Positions 32,007 through 42,772 are shown, counted from the first letter of the stretch. The stretch: DNA of 64,000 nt from Chondrus crispus (GCF_000350225.1 NW_005179389.1:62001-126000); one strand, 5' to 3'. The notes: a model not told the origin generated them from the sequence alone. Made by a program: numbers and translations.

Positions 32007-32597
32007 TACAGAGTAAAGTCCCTCTCGACTGGCGGCCTCAAGTAGTGACAGTCCCTGTTGTTGTCACAGATTTGTCGTTTCAAGGCGAACCCCCTCCTCA
32101 AATGGCCCTCTTTTTGGCCGACTTTCCCCAGAATAATGACATGCTCACCTACAGTGACAAACGCTTTACAGTGACAAATATATTCGACTTGTAACTGTTC
32201 ATGTGTTAGATTTTTCTTTATTTTTGACACTCTTTGCGCGAAAAGTATTGAGTGATTTTTCTTCTGGCGTGAGTGAGTTTCGGCTCCTGTACAGTCCAAT
32301 TTGGGCAAGTTCAACCCTGAGAAGCGCCTCTCTCCGCCACTACGCCGCTGAGGTATGGATACCCACCTAAACTCCTTTCTTCCCATTACGCCGAGCCCTA
32401 CAATAGTAACTATTTATGTCATAAACTGTTTATGTTTGGGGACGGAGTCAGGTCCAGCGTGCATGAACTGCTTACATGAGCATTACAAAGAGTGCTCGCT
32501 ACAGTGACATTCCCTCTTTAGTGACGAAAACGCCCCAATTGGTGGAACCCCTTTTTGTCACTGCAAAGGGACTTTATTGAGTAAAGTTTACTCTGTA
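32007..32597. mobile_element. Probable MITE with imperfect terminal inverted repeats
   Basis: The left end, tacagagtaaagtccct (32007-32023), is mirrored at the right end by agggactttattgagtaaag and ttactctgta (32567-32597). The right arm carries an inserted 11-14 bp that itself repeats the gagtaaagt core. Between them lie several agtgac(a) subterminal repeats in both orientations (around 32045, 32150, 32172, 32505, 32520 and 32557). There is no transposase. The 134-codon minus ORF inside (31982-32386) crosses the left end and is not credible. No clear target duplication. Confidence 0.55.
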
Positions 32598-33714
32598 GTC
32601 CGCACGAACACTTGGACGAGGCCGAAATTTGCAGAGTGGGAATGAAAAGTTTCATTATTTCATTTATTTTCCATTATTTGAAGCACGTGTCTTGCGATGT
32701 CCCAGAACGGTTGGCATACATTGAGGATGGTAAGTGTTTCCGAGTCGGTGGCAACGGAATAGACCGACGGAGATATGCATGCTGTGGTTTACACTATCCA
32801 GGTCGCCACTGGCCATGACAAATCGTTCACAGAAGCGAAGCAAAACACTTCAGGCTGCATCTTTTTCTGCTCGCTGAGGCCAACAAAATAGTTTAACTAC
32901 GGCGAATAGCTAACAACCGCTTGAGGCGAATGATCCTCATCTACACGTTTACGGTAATTTCAACTCGTCACCTAACTTCGGCTCTCTCTCATCGCCTGGA
33001 GTCAGCCTTTACTTGAAGCGTCTCTACGCCCTGTCGCGCTACTGGGCACTACCGCGCCGATGGGCACTACAGCGTTTCTTCGCCCTTCCTGCACCCTCCC
33101 GTCAATTCCGCAGGAGAAGAACTTTCACTTCTCCCTCCCTTATTCTAAAACACCAACACCAAGTCTTGAACATCTTCTGGTGTCGTAATGAGAAGAATGG
33201 TGCTATGCTTCTGGAGAAGGAACGGAGCGAGTCTCGTACTGTTTCCATCATCACAAGATGGACTGGGCGCGCGTAAAAGATCCAGGATTGATGAAATGTA
33301 CTCGGCAATATGGCATTCTCAAGGGCCACGGAGTTCATGTGGGCGGAGGCAGAGTGGGAGGCGAAACGCGCGATGGGAATGAAGATAATTGCGGTCCCCT
33401 TGGGTACAGTAGAAGGAAAGAAGCTTCAGTTTACTGAATCCATAGTGAGAGCAATGCATCATGGAAGGCAAGCAGATTGGCTCCGCTATATCATGAAAAC
33501 TATTCTCATCCCTATGCCACGTTTCCTCGACATGTCCCTGCTGACCGCAATACTGGGGAATAGAGCATCGAGTATGTCGATGTACTTTTCAATCATCACC
33601 GGCATTCCACGGAAATTCGACATAGACAACAGAAACAGTAGCTCAACACACAAGCACTGCACTGTACTGCATAGATCCTGCCTGCTTTCATGTTTCGTAT
33701 CCCCGGCGCCCACC
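32598..33714. other. No gene recognised
   Basis: Short ORFs only. The plus-strand ORF from 33310 extends into and is largely antisense to the secreted-protein gene. Confidence 0.35.
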
Positions 33715-34470
33715 CTACATGGTATCATCAACGCAAGGTGGATCTGTCGCGCTGCAGACCCGCCCGGATCCTCGAATTGCCCCGATACAGCAGTTTTGTG
33801 CACCTCCCGGACGGGAGCCGCACCCAGCAAAGCCGCATGTCCCGCAACTACGCGCGCAGACAACACCATTAGCCCTCGGGAAAGGCGTAGGAGATGGGGA
33901 AACGCTTATGGAAGGCGTAGGTGTTGCCGTGGCCGTAGCGGTCGCTGTCGCCGTAGGAGATATGCTCGGCGTCGCAGATGCGGTCGCAGTCGCAGTTGTG
34001 GATATGCTCGGCGTCGCAGAAGCAGTTGCGGTCGCCGTTGCGGTCGCGGTTGTAGATATCGTCGGTGTCGGAGTCGCAGAGTCGCTTGCGGTCGTTGTTG
34101 GGGATATCGTCGGTGTCGGAGTCGCAGAATCGCTTGCGGTCGCTGTTGGGGATATCGTCGGTGTCGGAGTCGCAGTTTCTGTTGCCGTTATTGTTGGAGT
34201 TGGAGACGGAGACGAGTCACGGTCGCAACACCACCATCCTTTTCTTCCACCAGTAATGCATTGAGTCACACGACACGTACGCCTGCGGAACCTACGGCGA
34301 CACTGTCTTCTTGCCCTCCGACGGGCGGAACGACCAGCGCGGCAGACACATGGGCACCGGCGGCCACTCTGCCGAACTGGATGGAAGGTATCATCAGAAG
34401 TAGAAGCGGTGAAACCTGTAGCAAGGCCAAGAACAGCAAAGAAGAGAATGACGAGAGCAGTCCCCCGCAT
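33715..34470 (-). CDS. Secreted Cys-rich protein with Thr/Pro/Ala/Ser repeat stalk
   Basis: 251 residues. The N-terminus is a strong signal peptide (MRGTALVILFFAVLGLATG, then FTAS). Next comes a basic Cys-rich segment with CPCVC, CRVTQC and WWCC, a stalk of about 120 residues of Thr/Pro/Ala/Ser built from repeats such as SATPTPTISPTATASD, and a compact Cys-rich C-terminal module, CARSCGTCGFAGCGSRPG followed by NCCIGAI...CSATDPPC. The C-terminal pattern (GxCGxxGCGxRPGGxxNCC) resembles a small extracellular module I recall from algal proteins; I cannot name it firmly. The stalk looks suited to O-glycosylation, so an extracellular-matrix or cell-wall role is plausible. The frame is intact with ATG at 34470 and TAG at 33715. 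A TATA motif lies about 110 bp upstream. Confidence 0.75.
   Translation of the reverse strand: MRGTALVILFFAVLGLATGFTASTSDDTFHPVRQSGRRCPCVCRAGRSARRRARRQCRRRFRRRTCRVTQCITGGRKGWWCCDRDSSPSPTPTITATETATPTPTISPTATASDSATPTPTISPTTTASDSATPTPTISTTATATATATASATPSISTTATATASATPSISPTATATATATATPTPSISVSPSPTPFPRANGVVCARSCGTCGFAGCGSRPGGAQNCCIGAIRGSGRVCSATDPPCVDDTM
33890..34230 (-). repeat. Coding minisatellite in the secreted protein
   Basis: Imperfect 48-60-bp units built from 6-bp gcwgty-like steps encode the Thr/Ala/Pro/Ser stalk. The opposite strand and other frames are also open across it, giving spurious Val/Ala- and Arg/Cys-rich ORFs. Confidence 0.7.
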
Positions 34471-34579
34471 CTTGAAGGTGGCTTGAAAATGAACGTTGTC
34501 CTTGAAGGTTGAAATTTCTGATCCTTGATCGCCACTGGGAACGACACAAACAGGCTGTGGCGCTAGGCAAAAACGCCAC

Positions 34580-34588
34580 TATTTATAG
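34580..34588 (-). promoter_or_regulatory. TATA box of the secreted-protein gene
   Basis: On the minus strand ctataaata lies 110 bp before the ATG at 34470, a normal distance for a short 5' leader. Inferred from position only. Confidence 0.4.
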
Positions 34589-34599
34589 TCAAAGAAAGT

Positions 34600-35434
34600 A
34601 GCTGCGGGTGTGTGCTCCTTCAGCAGATCGCTCACCTACTAATTGTATTTTAAGGGTCCAATAATGATTGCGATACGATACATACAGTCCTTTTGGCTTA
34701 TCCGGTACCTCAGTGGTGTCACACGCCACGGAAAACTAAGCTCTACGCTCTTTTCGATGGATGAAAAAGGGGGGACATTCTGTCAAATGCGCTACTTGGA
34801 GAAAGATTCAAAGTCACAGGTTCATAAAATGTGCTTCTTTTTCTAATGAAGACTTTTTCTAATGAAGACAGCAACCTTGTTATCTGTATTCAATATGTAA
34901 ACCAAGCAGGTGAAGAATTGCGTCAGTTGAGTGGCAGGTCGGCGAATTGTATGCTTTCTGTATGCAAATAGGGGCAATGAACCATTTCTACAGAAGAGTA
35001 CAGTACGAAGGAATTGTTCATGGCCCTCCCCGTGACTTGATTATAGAACTTCGTTTTCCCAGTGCGAGTGAAGGACGGGGCGACACGCAGAATATTGGAA
35101 TTGTACGGCCAGACTGCACGAAGCCAGTGTCACGAGTACTAATACTGTACATTTCGTAATTGTTAAAGTGACACATGTAGTGATACTTGGCTAGAGAATC
35201 ATTACAAGTGCAGCGTTCTTGAGTGTGAATACACTCAAAGAACTCTGCATCTGTAATATTGCATTGTGGTTTTCTGTATGGTCGACCGCCATTCGTGGGG
35301 TTCTGTTCAAACCTCACATCGGTGGGGTGTAGGCGGCCCGCAAAGGGGCGCGTAATCGCGGATCGCCATGGGAGCACTCAATGTGGGTCTCAGCGCTGTT
35401 GTACAGTCTACTGTATAAAGATGGCAAGGTACTA
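34600..35434. other. No gene recognised
   Basis: A/T-rich intergenic DNA between the secreted-protein gene and the Harbinger element. A 16-bp direct repeat (tttttctaatgaagac) lies at about 34837-34868. No RNA gene seen. Confidence 0.4.
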
Positions 35435-35632
35435 AAGGCTTTACGCACCAAGATTTCTGGAATGTATGTGACAAATACTCTGTAAAGAAAATTTGCAGTA
35501 AGGTCAATTTGCCACACGTTCCATTTTAGTTTACGCATGGACTGCGCAGATCGTCATATGAGTATTGCGAAGGAGTATTACGACGACAGCCTACAGTAGG
35601 ACGCTAGTCCCATTTTCCACTGTTGAGGCAAC

Positions 35633-36844
35633 ATGCTACACCGCGGAAGACAACGCGACCACTCTGTGTCCATCGCAGCCGTGCGATTCCGCAAATGGCG
35701 TGTTGCCCTTCGCACAATCGCACATCGCCGCCTCTCCGCTCCGGGATCTACTATAGGGAGCAAAAGCGCTCTCTCTTTTTGTGTCAAGGGCTACACAGCG
35801 CAGCGGCAAGAATACACACGATACATTAGACGATCTAACCGCATATCTCTCTCCGAGTTCTCCTTTAACTTTAATGCATTGACTAACGCTTGTTGTTTAT
35901 CGTTCTTTCGGTTTACGAAGAGCGATCTTGCTAGGATGGTCACAGCGGTGGGTTGGGTTGGGTATGTTACAAATCGGAACAGGTATAGGTGCAGTCCGTT
36001 GTTAGTCGCATGCGTCATACTGAGGCGCTTAAGCACGCCCAGCAGGTGGCGGGATATGGAGTTTCTGTTTGGACGGCATGGGGCCTAGCTCTCTGAAATA
36101 TTCTGGGAGGGTATAGAGCAGATGCTCCAGGATCGCGTCGAATTGATAACAGGACCCATGCATGCCTCTTTCATTTGCGAACGGGCATCAGGTTACGCCC
36201 ATGCTGTAAAAGAAAAGTGTGACGCGCTTTCTAACTGCGTTGGTTTTATTGACGGCACTGTAATCGCAATTGCTCGGCCATGCGGTAGCGCCGTTCAAAA
36301 TGTTGCCTACAATGGACACAAGCGCAATCACGCTCTCAAGTATCAAGCCGTTATCGCGCCTGATGGATTATTGCTTCACGCGGCGGGTCCCATGGAGGGA
36401 CGGCGCCATGATTGGACACTTTACTGTAGAAGTGGTCTCGATGAGGAGCTGGAGGAGGTCATGGTGGTGGATGGTTTGCAGTATTGTCTTTACGGGGACT
36501 CAGGATATAACGAACGCAACTTCTTGGAGGTCCCCTTCCAGGGGTCACAATTGACTGGATACCAGAATGCTTTCAACAAGGCTATGTCGAAGGGAAGGGT
36601 TACTGTGGAATGGTTTTTCAAGGAAGTCAAGCTTTACTGGTCGACGGTAGACTATCGTCGAAAGATGCGAACGGGGTAATCTCCGGTCGGGGCACTTTAC
36701 CTCGCTGCGATGCTGCTTACAAACTTTCGCAATTGCGTATATCCCAACACCATCTCGCAATACTTCCTCTGCAAGCCTCCAACTCTCGAGGACTACCTAG
36801 CTCACAAAAACAACTCAATGCTCGCGCAGGAGAGCGAGGAGTGA
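35633..36844 (+). pseudogene. PIF/Harbinger DDE transposase
   Basis: It cuts and inserts the transposon DNA together with its SANT/Myb partner. The conserved part begins near 35858 (SFNFNAL..., FRFTKSDLARMVTAVGW). DDE residues: D in FIDGT (36251-36253), D in LYGDSGY (36497-36499), E in VEWFFKEV (36608-36610); between them NGHKRNHALKYQAV and GRRHDWTLY are family hallmarks. After the catalytic core the C-terminus reads PVGALYLAAMLLTNFRNC, then PPTLEDYL. Two in-frame stops interrupt one continuous frame: TAG at 36086-36088 and TAA at 36677-36679. The real end is the TGA at 36842-36844. The exact start codon is uncertain. Confidence 0.9.
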
Positions 36845-37020
36845 GGACAAAGTCCGCGTGCCGAGCGGAGCGAGTTGCCGAGCGTAGCGAGAGCGGACTT
36901 CGTCCGTAGCCCCGCACGGAGCCCTGCGCGAGCAGAAGCTAGGCCGGTTTCGTTGTATCTTCTCTAATCGGAACGCTCCGTCAAGCCGTAAAATGACTGT
37001 TCAGACCCGTTGGTTGATGC

Positions 37021-37948
37021 CTAGCTACTTCCCTGCGCACCCATTATAGAATCCATCATGATCTTCATTTTGTTCAGATCAAGCTCGTTTTGCGCTTGGC
37101 GCTCCATACGTCTCTCCTCACGATCCTTCTGCCGTTCCTCTGTCTCTCGATCCAGGCGATGGCGTTCGAACTGAAGGCGCTCGCGTTCAAGCTCAATACG
37201 CGCCATGTCGGCATCGCGCAGCGCGTTTCCGAAACCCTCAAGCTCCCCTTCTATCTCGTCGTAAGCATGTGCTTGGCGACGCGGTTTCTTGCGGGAACTT
37301 CCATTGCAATCGACCTCCACGATGTCATCCGTTTCATCTCCTTCCAGGCTGCTTACTCCACCACTGCCCTTGCGGGTCAGAGCCCGCGCGACGAGTTCCT
37401 TCCCAATACGCTCTTTGCGAGCTTCTTTCGCCTCGGCGGCAACGACTTCTGCTGTCTTAGCCTTCTCGACGTCATTCCTTGCTTCTGCCATCATAGAGAG
37501 CAGCTCGCCCAGCTCACCTATCTCTCCACCCACACCCGAAAGCCAGCTATCCTTTGCATCACGACGGCAGAAGGCATCCTGGATCTTTTTGTAGCGATCC
37601 TGGATGCTCTTCGCCGTCACTTTGACCGATAGATCCTTGTTCGAGTTTGCCTTAGTCGCGGCGGTGGCGAACATCTTCTGAATTTCGCCATAGGCAGCGA
37701 CGTGGGCCTTCGATGCGGCAACCTCCCGCGCGATGATCAGGTCATCGCCAGCTGTAAACTTAGGGCGGCGACCGGCCTTACGCGGAAGACGGTCGGCGGA
37801 TAGGGGGAGCGGGCGCGGCAAGCGCCTCCGTCGGCGGTGATTCCGGAACGAACGCCGGGCCTTTGATGAGAGCTTCGGCGTCGGGGGTTAAAGGGGGACT
37901 AGCATCGGGGGAAGGGTGGGGAGAACTAGGGGTGGACACCTCTGCCAT
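37021..37948 (-). pseudogene. SANT/Myb-like Harbinger partner protein
   Basis: DNA-binding accessory protein that in this family helps import the transposase and bind the element ends. The probable start is the ATG at 37948, with a Pro/Ser-rich leader (MAEVSTPSSPHPSPDASPPL). A frameshift near 37780-37820 joins it to the main frame (37821-37021), which has a basic GRRPKFTAGDDLIIAREVAA segment, a trihelix/Myb-like stretch ending SIQDRYKKIQDAF, an acidic linker, a basic RKKPRRQ patch and a long Arg/Glu/Gln coiled coil to the C-terminus. It lies convergent to the transposase, with 177 bp between stops. Confidence 0.75.
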
Positions 37949-38198
37949 GCTGAAGGAGAGGGAGAGCGGAGGATAGAGCTTGGATGGGGGAGCTGCGAGC
38001 CGTGACACCTTTCTGCAGTACCGTTCTCCCGCCTTTTTGTGTACACGTTTTATGAATCAGATTGCAGAATGGACTTCACTGTGAAGTCACATTTCAGTAA
38101 ACTTTGTCATGGCCTCGGCCAAGATTTCATTTAGTGTAAGCAGTTTTCGTCACAACTTTAATTTTTATTGCAGAAAACCGTGGTGCGTAAAGTCTCTA

Positions 38199-38484
38199 AT
38201 GTACCAATGAAGGAGAATTGTATTTAAATCCGGGTGCACCTTCCAGATATCTCGCGTATGACAAAAACGTTAGTTACAGGTACAGTAGAGGGAGAACACG
38301 AGTCAGTCTCGCCCCGATGCATTGCTGTACTGTAGTGCCATATCTTATTTGTTGTGAGGATTGTGTGAACAGGAGACCGATGACTCTTCGTTTACTCGTC
38401 GTCGCTCGTTGGTTATAACTTATAACTTATAAGTCTGTTCCCTGCGAGACCGACTGTCCTGTTCGGTCTGAAACTACAAAATGA
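38199..38484. other. Gap between Harbinger and copia C
   Basis: It holds ttataac repeats at about 38415-38432 and otherwise nothing recognisable. It may include the 3' LTR of copia C, which I could not delimit. Confidence 0.3.
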
Positions 38485-40620
38485 CTATTGGCGAATGTGA
38501 TTGTGCGGTCTGACAGTCCCCGGGTTCGCCAATAGGGGTTTTGGGTCGACGAGGCTGAGTTTGTTGAGGAGGTTTTGTGTGCGTTGGGGTCCGAGGGGTT
38601 TTGTGTAGCCGGCTACGTTTTCCTCGGATGGTATGTGTTGAATCTTGACCGTTCCTCTTTGTATGTGGTTCTGTATGAGGTGGTGTTTGATGTCAATGAA
38701 TTTTCGGCGTTTGGTTGGAGCCGAGTTTGGGCGACGAGAATCGCGGCCTTGTTGTCTACGTAAAGGGGGTTTGGTTGGGTTTTCGGCGTGTGTGCATCGA
38801 CAAGGAGGCGGCGAAGCCAATGCTTGTTGTGTTGCCGCCGTCGCTGCCAAGTATTCGGCTTCACACGTGGAGTCGGCGACTACTGACTGTCCTGCCGAAG
38901 TCCAGCTTATGGGGGCGTCGTGGAACATGTGTACAACTCCTGTTCTGGAGCGGCGTGCGTGGTCTTTAGCGAAGTCCGAGTCGCTGTATGTGCGGAGGCT
39001 GGGACGGGTGTTCAGTGTGCTGGCCTTGAACAGGATGCCGTGGTGTTCTGTACTGCTTAGGTAACGCAGTAGCCAGTGGAGGTGGTTTTTGTGCGTGCGT
39101 GCCGGTTTGTGCATGACGGATGCGAGCATGCTAAGAGAGGGGTGTATGTCGGGTCTTGTGATGTCTGCTAAGTAGCGGAGATCACCTATTGTCTGTCTAA
39201 AGAGGAATGATTGCTGTGGGTCCAGGAGTGGATCCCCTTCTGTGTATGTGAAAGGAGCTTTGGGTGGTAGCGGTGTGCTTTTTGCGTTGGAGGAGAGCAT
39301 GCCCGTTTTGGTGAGTATAGTTTGGGCAACGTTTGGTTGGGATATGTGTATGGCGCCGTTTTCGAGTCGTTGTACGTGCCATTTGAGGTATTTTGCTGGA
39401 AAGCCAAGGCGTTTGATTTTGTACTTGGCTGTGAGGACGGCGTGGATTTCGTCTTGCAGCGTTTGGGAGGATGCTTCTGAGAGGAAATCATCCATGTTAA
39501 TGGCTACGAGGATGAGACCTTGGTCGGATTTTTTGTAGAAGAGGCAGGGGTCTCCCTGAGTAGGTTGGTATCGGTGTGAGGTCAGATGGTTGGACAGACC
39601 GTCGTGGTAAATTCGTGCGGCCTGCGGTGTGCCATATATATTGCGTATGAGGAGTCCGGCTTTGCCTGGATGTTTGAGAGTCCCGTCAAAGCGGGGGTGT
39701 TGCTTGATGTACACTGGTTTTGTGTGGAGAAATTTTTCGTGGAGGTATGCTGAGCTGATGTTCATGTGCTCGAGGGACCAGTTGCGTGAGGCGGCGATGG
39801 AGAGCAGTAGGAGTACTGTGGTCTTGTCTGTCATATAGGTCGTTACTTGCTTTGGATCGTAGTGCGTGCCTGGCGTCATGCGGTCGCCTCTGGCTGCGCA
39901 TCGCGCTTTTGGTGCGGTGACGGTGCTGGTGTGGTCTCGAATGTATCGAAACGTCATTGTGAGGGGTATCAACTTTGTATGCTTGGGGAGTTCTGTGTTT
40001 GCTAGCCATTGGATGTTTTCGGTGTTGTCTAATTTATCCAGTTCTGCGCCGTGTGCTTGTGCCCATTGGGCCGCGACGGGGTAAGTTCTGGCTTCCTGTC
40101 TGGTGCGTGGGTCGGGTGTGGTGAGTGGGATTGGTGTAGCTGGTGAGGTGCGGAGGACTGCTGTAGTGCTGACCGCGGGATCGTGTGCTCTTGTGTAAGG
40201 ATGGAAGTCTTGCGTGCGAGTTATGTGATACTTGTGAGTGTGCGTGTCTTGTACTTTGATGGATTGTGGGCTGTTGGAGTACATATATCGTCCTGTACGG
40301 CGGCGTGGCTCAAGTTTCTTTTTGGTGCCGTAGATGGGGATCGTTCCCAGTTGTCTAAAGATTAAAAGTTGTTTGGGTTGCGCTTGTCGTGTGTGCCACA
40401 GGGTTTGGGGGGCTTGTCTGGTTGCGCGGTGGGGGATGATGTTATATTTGTACGCTGCGTCGCGTACTGCGTCTTCCCAATACGCGTCAGGGAGGTTGGC
40501 GTGATGGAGGTTGGCTCTGGCGGCGTTCATGAGAGTTTGATTAATTCTCTCTGCGATTGAATTTTCCTGGGGTTGGTGCGGTGTGTTATTCTCGTACTTG
40601 ATGCATCAAGTGGTGATTGC
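38485..40620 (-). pseudogene. Copia C integrase end, RT and RNase H
   Basis: One long open frame (681 codons from 40530, extended upstream by the integrase tail NTPHQPQENSIAERINQTLM with catalytic E at 40549-40551). RT: TAPKARCAARGDRMTPGTHY, motif A as EHMNISSAYL with Asn (39760-39762) where the family has the catalytic Asp, NIYGTPQAARIYHDGL, and the YVDD box as INMDDFL. RNase H: TYSDSDFAKDHARRSRTGVV, STCEAEYLAA, FIDIKHHLIQNHIQRGTVKI. Within RNase H (about 38730-38870) the true sequence is in another frame (WLRRLLVDAHTPKTQPNPLY, then VDNKAAILVAQT): two compensating indels keep the ORF open. The RT should be inactive. Confidence 0.85.
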
Positions 40621-41173
40621 CGTGGTTGGGTCGAGGGTGGATGGGGCCGCCTGTATCGGAGCTTAGGTATTCACCTGTACTGTAGTGATGTTGAGTGGGG
40701 GCATGGCGTGCCGGTCGCTGCTTTGCGTGTGCGCATGCGGAGCATGACAGTGGGCTGCGTGTTGAGGCGAGGGATGGTGGAAGGCCGTGTATCGTTCTCG
40801 ATTTGGCGATAGTTTGGATTGTACGTAGGGGTGCGTGGTTCAGTCACAGGTGCCAGTGGTGTAAGATTTGGTCCGTGGCCTTACAGGGGATCGGTGGGAT
40901 GTATGGTGCTGGCGTTGAGCGTATGGATAAAGGTGTATTTGATGTCCGTTGTGTGGTAATGGGGGGTAGTGCTCTACTTGTGGTGAGGGGTGGTGTAGTG
41001 AGGGGTGGATTGGCTGGGGTTGGATGGCGGGGGATTGGCTGTGGCGTGTGGGGTTTCGGATTACGTCGCGGGGCGGGGATCGTGCGCGCTCCTCTGACTT
41101 GCAGGTGCGGGGTTGTCGTCCATGCATATGCCTTGATGGTGGGGTTCCATGGGGCTGTGCCGATGATTTTTCC
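40621..41173 (-). pseudogene. Copia C integrase, internally deleted
   Basis: Only parts can be followed: CSACAHAKQRPARHAPTQ, the finger-to-core junction, and the first core Asp in GEYLSSDTGGPIHP (near 40655). From there to the catalytic Glu is about 35 codons, whereas integrase cores need roughly three times that, so the segment with the second Asp is gone. Frames shift repeatedly upstream of 40880. Confidence 0.65.
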
Positions 41174-41503
41174 TCAGGAGTGCTTGTCGAAGAGGTACTC
41201 GGCGCTTGGCGTGAAGGGGATGTTGCTGTGGGTTTGTGCTATTGAATGGACGGATAGGAGGTTGCTTGTGATGTCCGGGGATACCATGGCTGGAACCTTG
41301 AGCATGTGTCCCGTATTCGTCTTGATCGTCGTCTTCCCGGCGTGAGTGCATTGCACGATCTGGTTGGTGGCAGTTTTTGTGTTGTGGTGGATCGGCTGTG
41401 GGTGGTGTACAGTGGAGAGGTTTGCCATATGAGAGGGATGTGCGCCCGAATCGAGGATGTACGTACAGGTGTCATCGAGGGCTTCGCTTGCTGTGTTGTC
41501 CAT
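41174..41503 (-). pseudogene. Copia C protease
   Basis: Aspartic protease domain: YILDSGAHPSHMANLS (catalytic D-S-G-A), then KTNTGHMLKVPAMVSPDITS followed by NLLSVHSIAQ, the copia-type order after the active site. The frame is open at both ends without convincing initiation and overlaps the gag frame. Confidence 0.8.
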
Positions 41504-42772
41504 GGCTGTTCCGTTGTCGCTGGCCTATTCAAAGTGACTGTGAGCGGCACGTGCTGTGTGGTGTGGCTTTGATCGTGACGGTTGGCGTGTACGGTGACGG
41601 GGTGTGGAGGGTGGTTGCATTTGATGTCCGTGTGTCTGCGGCGGGAGACGCCGAGGGACATGTGGAAGCGGCATGGATTTTTTGGGACAGGGAGGTACCG
41701 GCGCGGGGTGCGGTTGCGCCCTTGTGGGGCCGGTGCTGAATTTCTGATTGAATTTGGGCCTCCTGCGTCGCCGTGCATGTGTGACGATCGAAGTTGCGTC
41801 GGTTGCCTGTACATGGTCAAACGGTTGAATTTGTGTACGAAGTCTTTCATGTCCTTAGGATCTAGAGTTATGAGATGACTGCCGATGGTGGCGGTGGACG
41901 GGTTGAAGCGCAGCCCGTCGATGAAGAATTCGACGGAGGTTTTGGGGTCTGAAATCTCTGGGTACCGCGCGGCGATCATTTTCGTCCGGATTTGTTCGTG
42001 GGCAGAGATGTACTCCTCCAGGGTCATATCAGGGAGGTAGTGTGCTTGTTCAGCAAGCTGCTTCATATATTTGTGGTCTGAGGCGCTGGTCGTGTCCAGT
42101 GGGACGTGATAGCCTGAATTAGATCGTAAGGGGTTGGATCGCTAGTGGGGGTGAGGATCAGGCTGGCGATCTGAGGGGGATTGACGTGATTAACTTGCCG
42201 AGTAGGTAGTTTTTGTTCCTTTGAAATGTTGCAAGGTCGGTGTCGTCTTGTGGGGGGTTGGGGTTGCTTGTTATGTGGTCGATGGCGTTGATAGTGTGTG
42301 CTGCCGCTCGTGTAGCGACGATCCATGGTCCGTAATTCATGGGATCTAGGCGTGGAATGTCAGGTCGTTTGTCCACGGTGAATATGTCTTGGTTTGCGTT
42401 GATGTCTTGTATTTGTGTTGCGGTGTTTGTCGTTGTGTATGTTGTGTGATGTGTTGTGTCGTTTGTCTTGCAAATTGTCTTGAGATGTGTCGTATTGGTT
42501 GTCGGTGTCGGATTTGTTGTGTCGTTTGTCTGGTGATTTGTCGTGATGTTTGTGGTGTTGGTTCTATGTGTCGAGATTCTGACGCGGACGCACGAACTGT
42601 GCCATTGTGAAAAAGAAAGGGGGAGGGCACTCGCCAAACAGGGAACGAAGATTCGCGTAGAGAGACGGAGAAGGGAAACTCGTAAACGCCCGAGGAAGAC
42701 GGAAGTGATAATCGATGAAGTACGCGAAGCGCCGTGACGACGAAAGCCCCCACGCTTGTTTTCAGTGAGCAC
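41239..42772 (-). pseudogene. Copia C gag
   Basis: The N-terminal part (42772-42158) has a long Thr/Asn/Gln-rich leader and then the copia Gag entry motif IPRLDPMNYGPWIVATRAAA. The next part is in another frame (about 42180-42063), and the distal part (42066-41239) has TLEEYISAHEQIRTKM, SVEFFIDGLRFN and TLDPKDMKDFVHKFNRLTMY. A loose Cys/His cluster (CRFHMSLGVSRRRHTDIKC) stands where a zinc knuckle is expected. At least two frameshifts. The true start is uncertain. Confidence 0.75.

Larger units (their letters stand above)
35435..38195 (+). mobile_element. PIF/Harbinger DNA transposon
   Basis: 2.76-kb element. Terminal inverted repeats: 35435 onward aaggctttacgcacca... and, on the other strand from 38195, agactttacgcaccac...; similarity runs about 25-30 bp. 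A 3-bp direct repeat, cta, flanks it (35432-35434 and 38196-38198), matching the family's 3-bp target-site habit. It carries the two proteins typical of PIF/Harbinger, a DDE transposase (plus) and a SANT/Myb-like DNA-binding protein (minus), in tail-to-tail arrangement. Both have lesions, so it is likely non-autonomous now. Confidence 0.85.
38485..42772 (-). mobile_element. Copia element C, decayed
   Basis: Minus-strand Ty1/copia element of a different lineage from copia A. Reading down from 42772: gag, protease (41503-41174), integrase remnant (about 40900-40540), RT-RNase H (40530-38485). LTRs were not recognised on either side. Damage includes gag frameshifts, an integrase deletion and a substituted RT catalytic residue. 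Confidence 0.8.

Noticed and set aside
33719..34264. Val/Ala-repeat ORF of 181 codons
   Set aside because: Another frame of the same minisatellite.
33310..34512. 400-codon plus-strand ORF rich in Arg/Cys
   Set aside because: It overlaps the secreted-protein gene in antisense. Its Arg/Cys repeats arise from the Thr/Pro/Ala minisatellite read backwards.
36086..36088. Altered genetic code with TAG read as an amino acid
   Set aside because: TAG interrupts the Harbinger transposase, element 3 pol and the element 2 antisense ORF, but those are decaying copies; TAA and TGA interrupt others equally, and the intact secreted-protein gene ends in TAG.
40573..41345. Plus-strand ORFs of 79-216 codons
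   Set aside because: Antisense shadows of the copia C integrase and protease region, rich in Val/Gly/Trp because of the strand's G/T bias.
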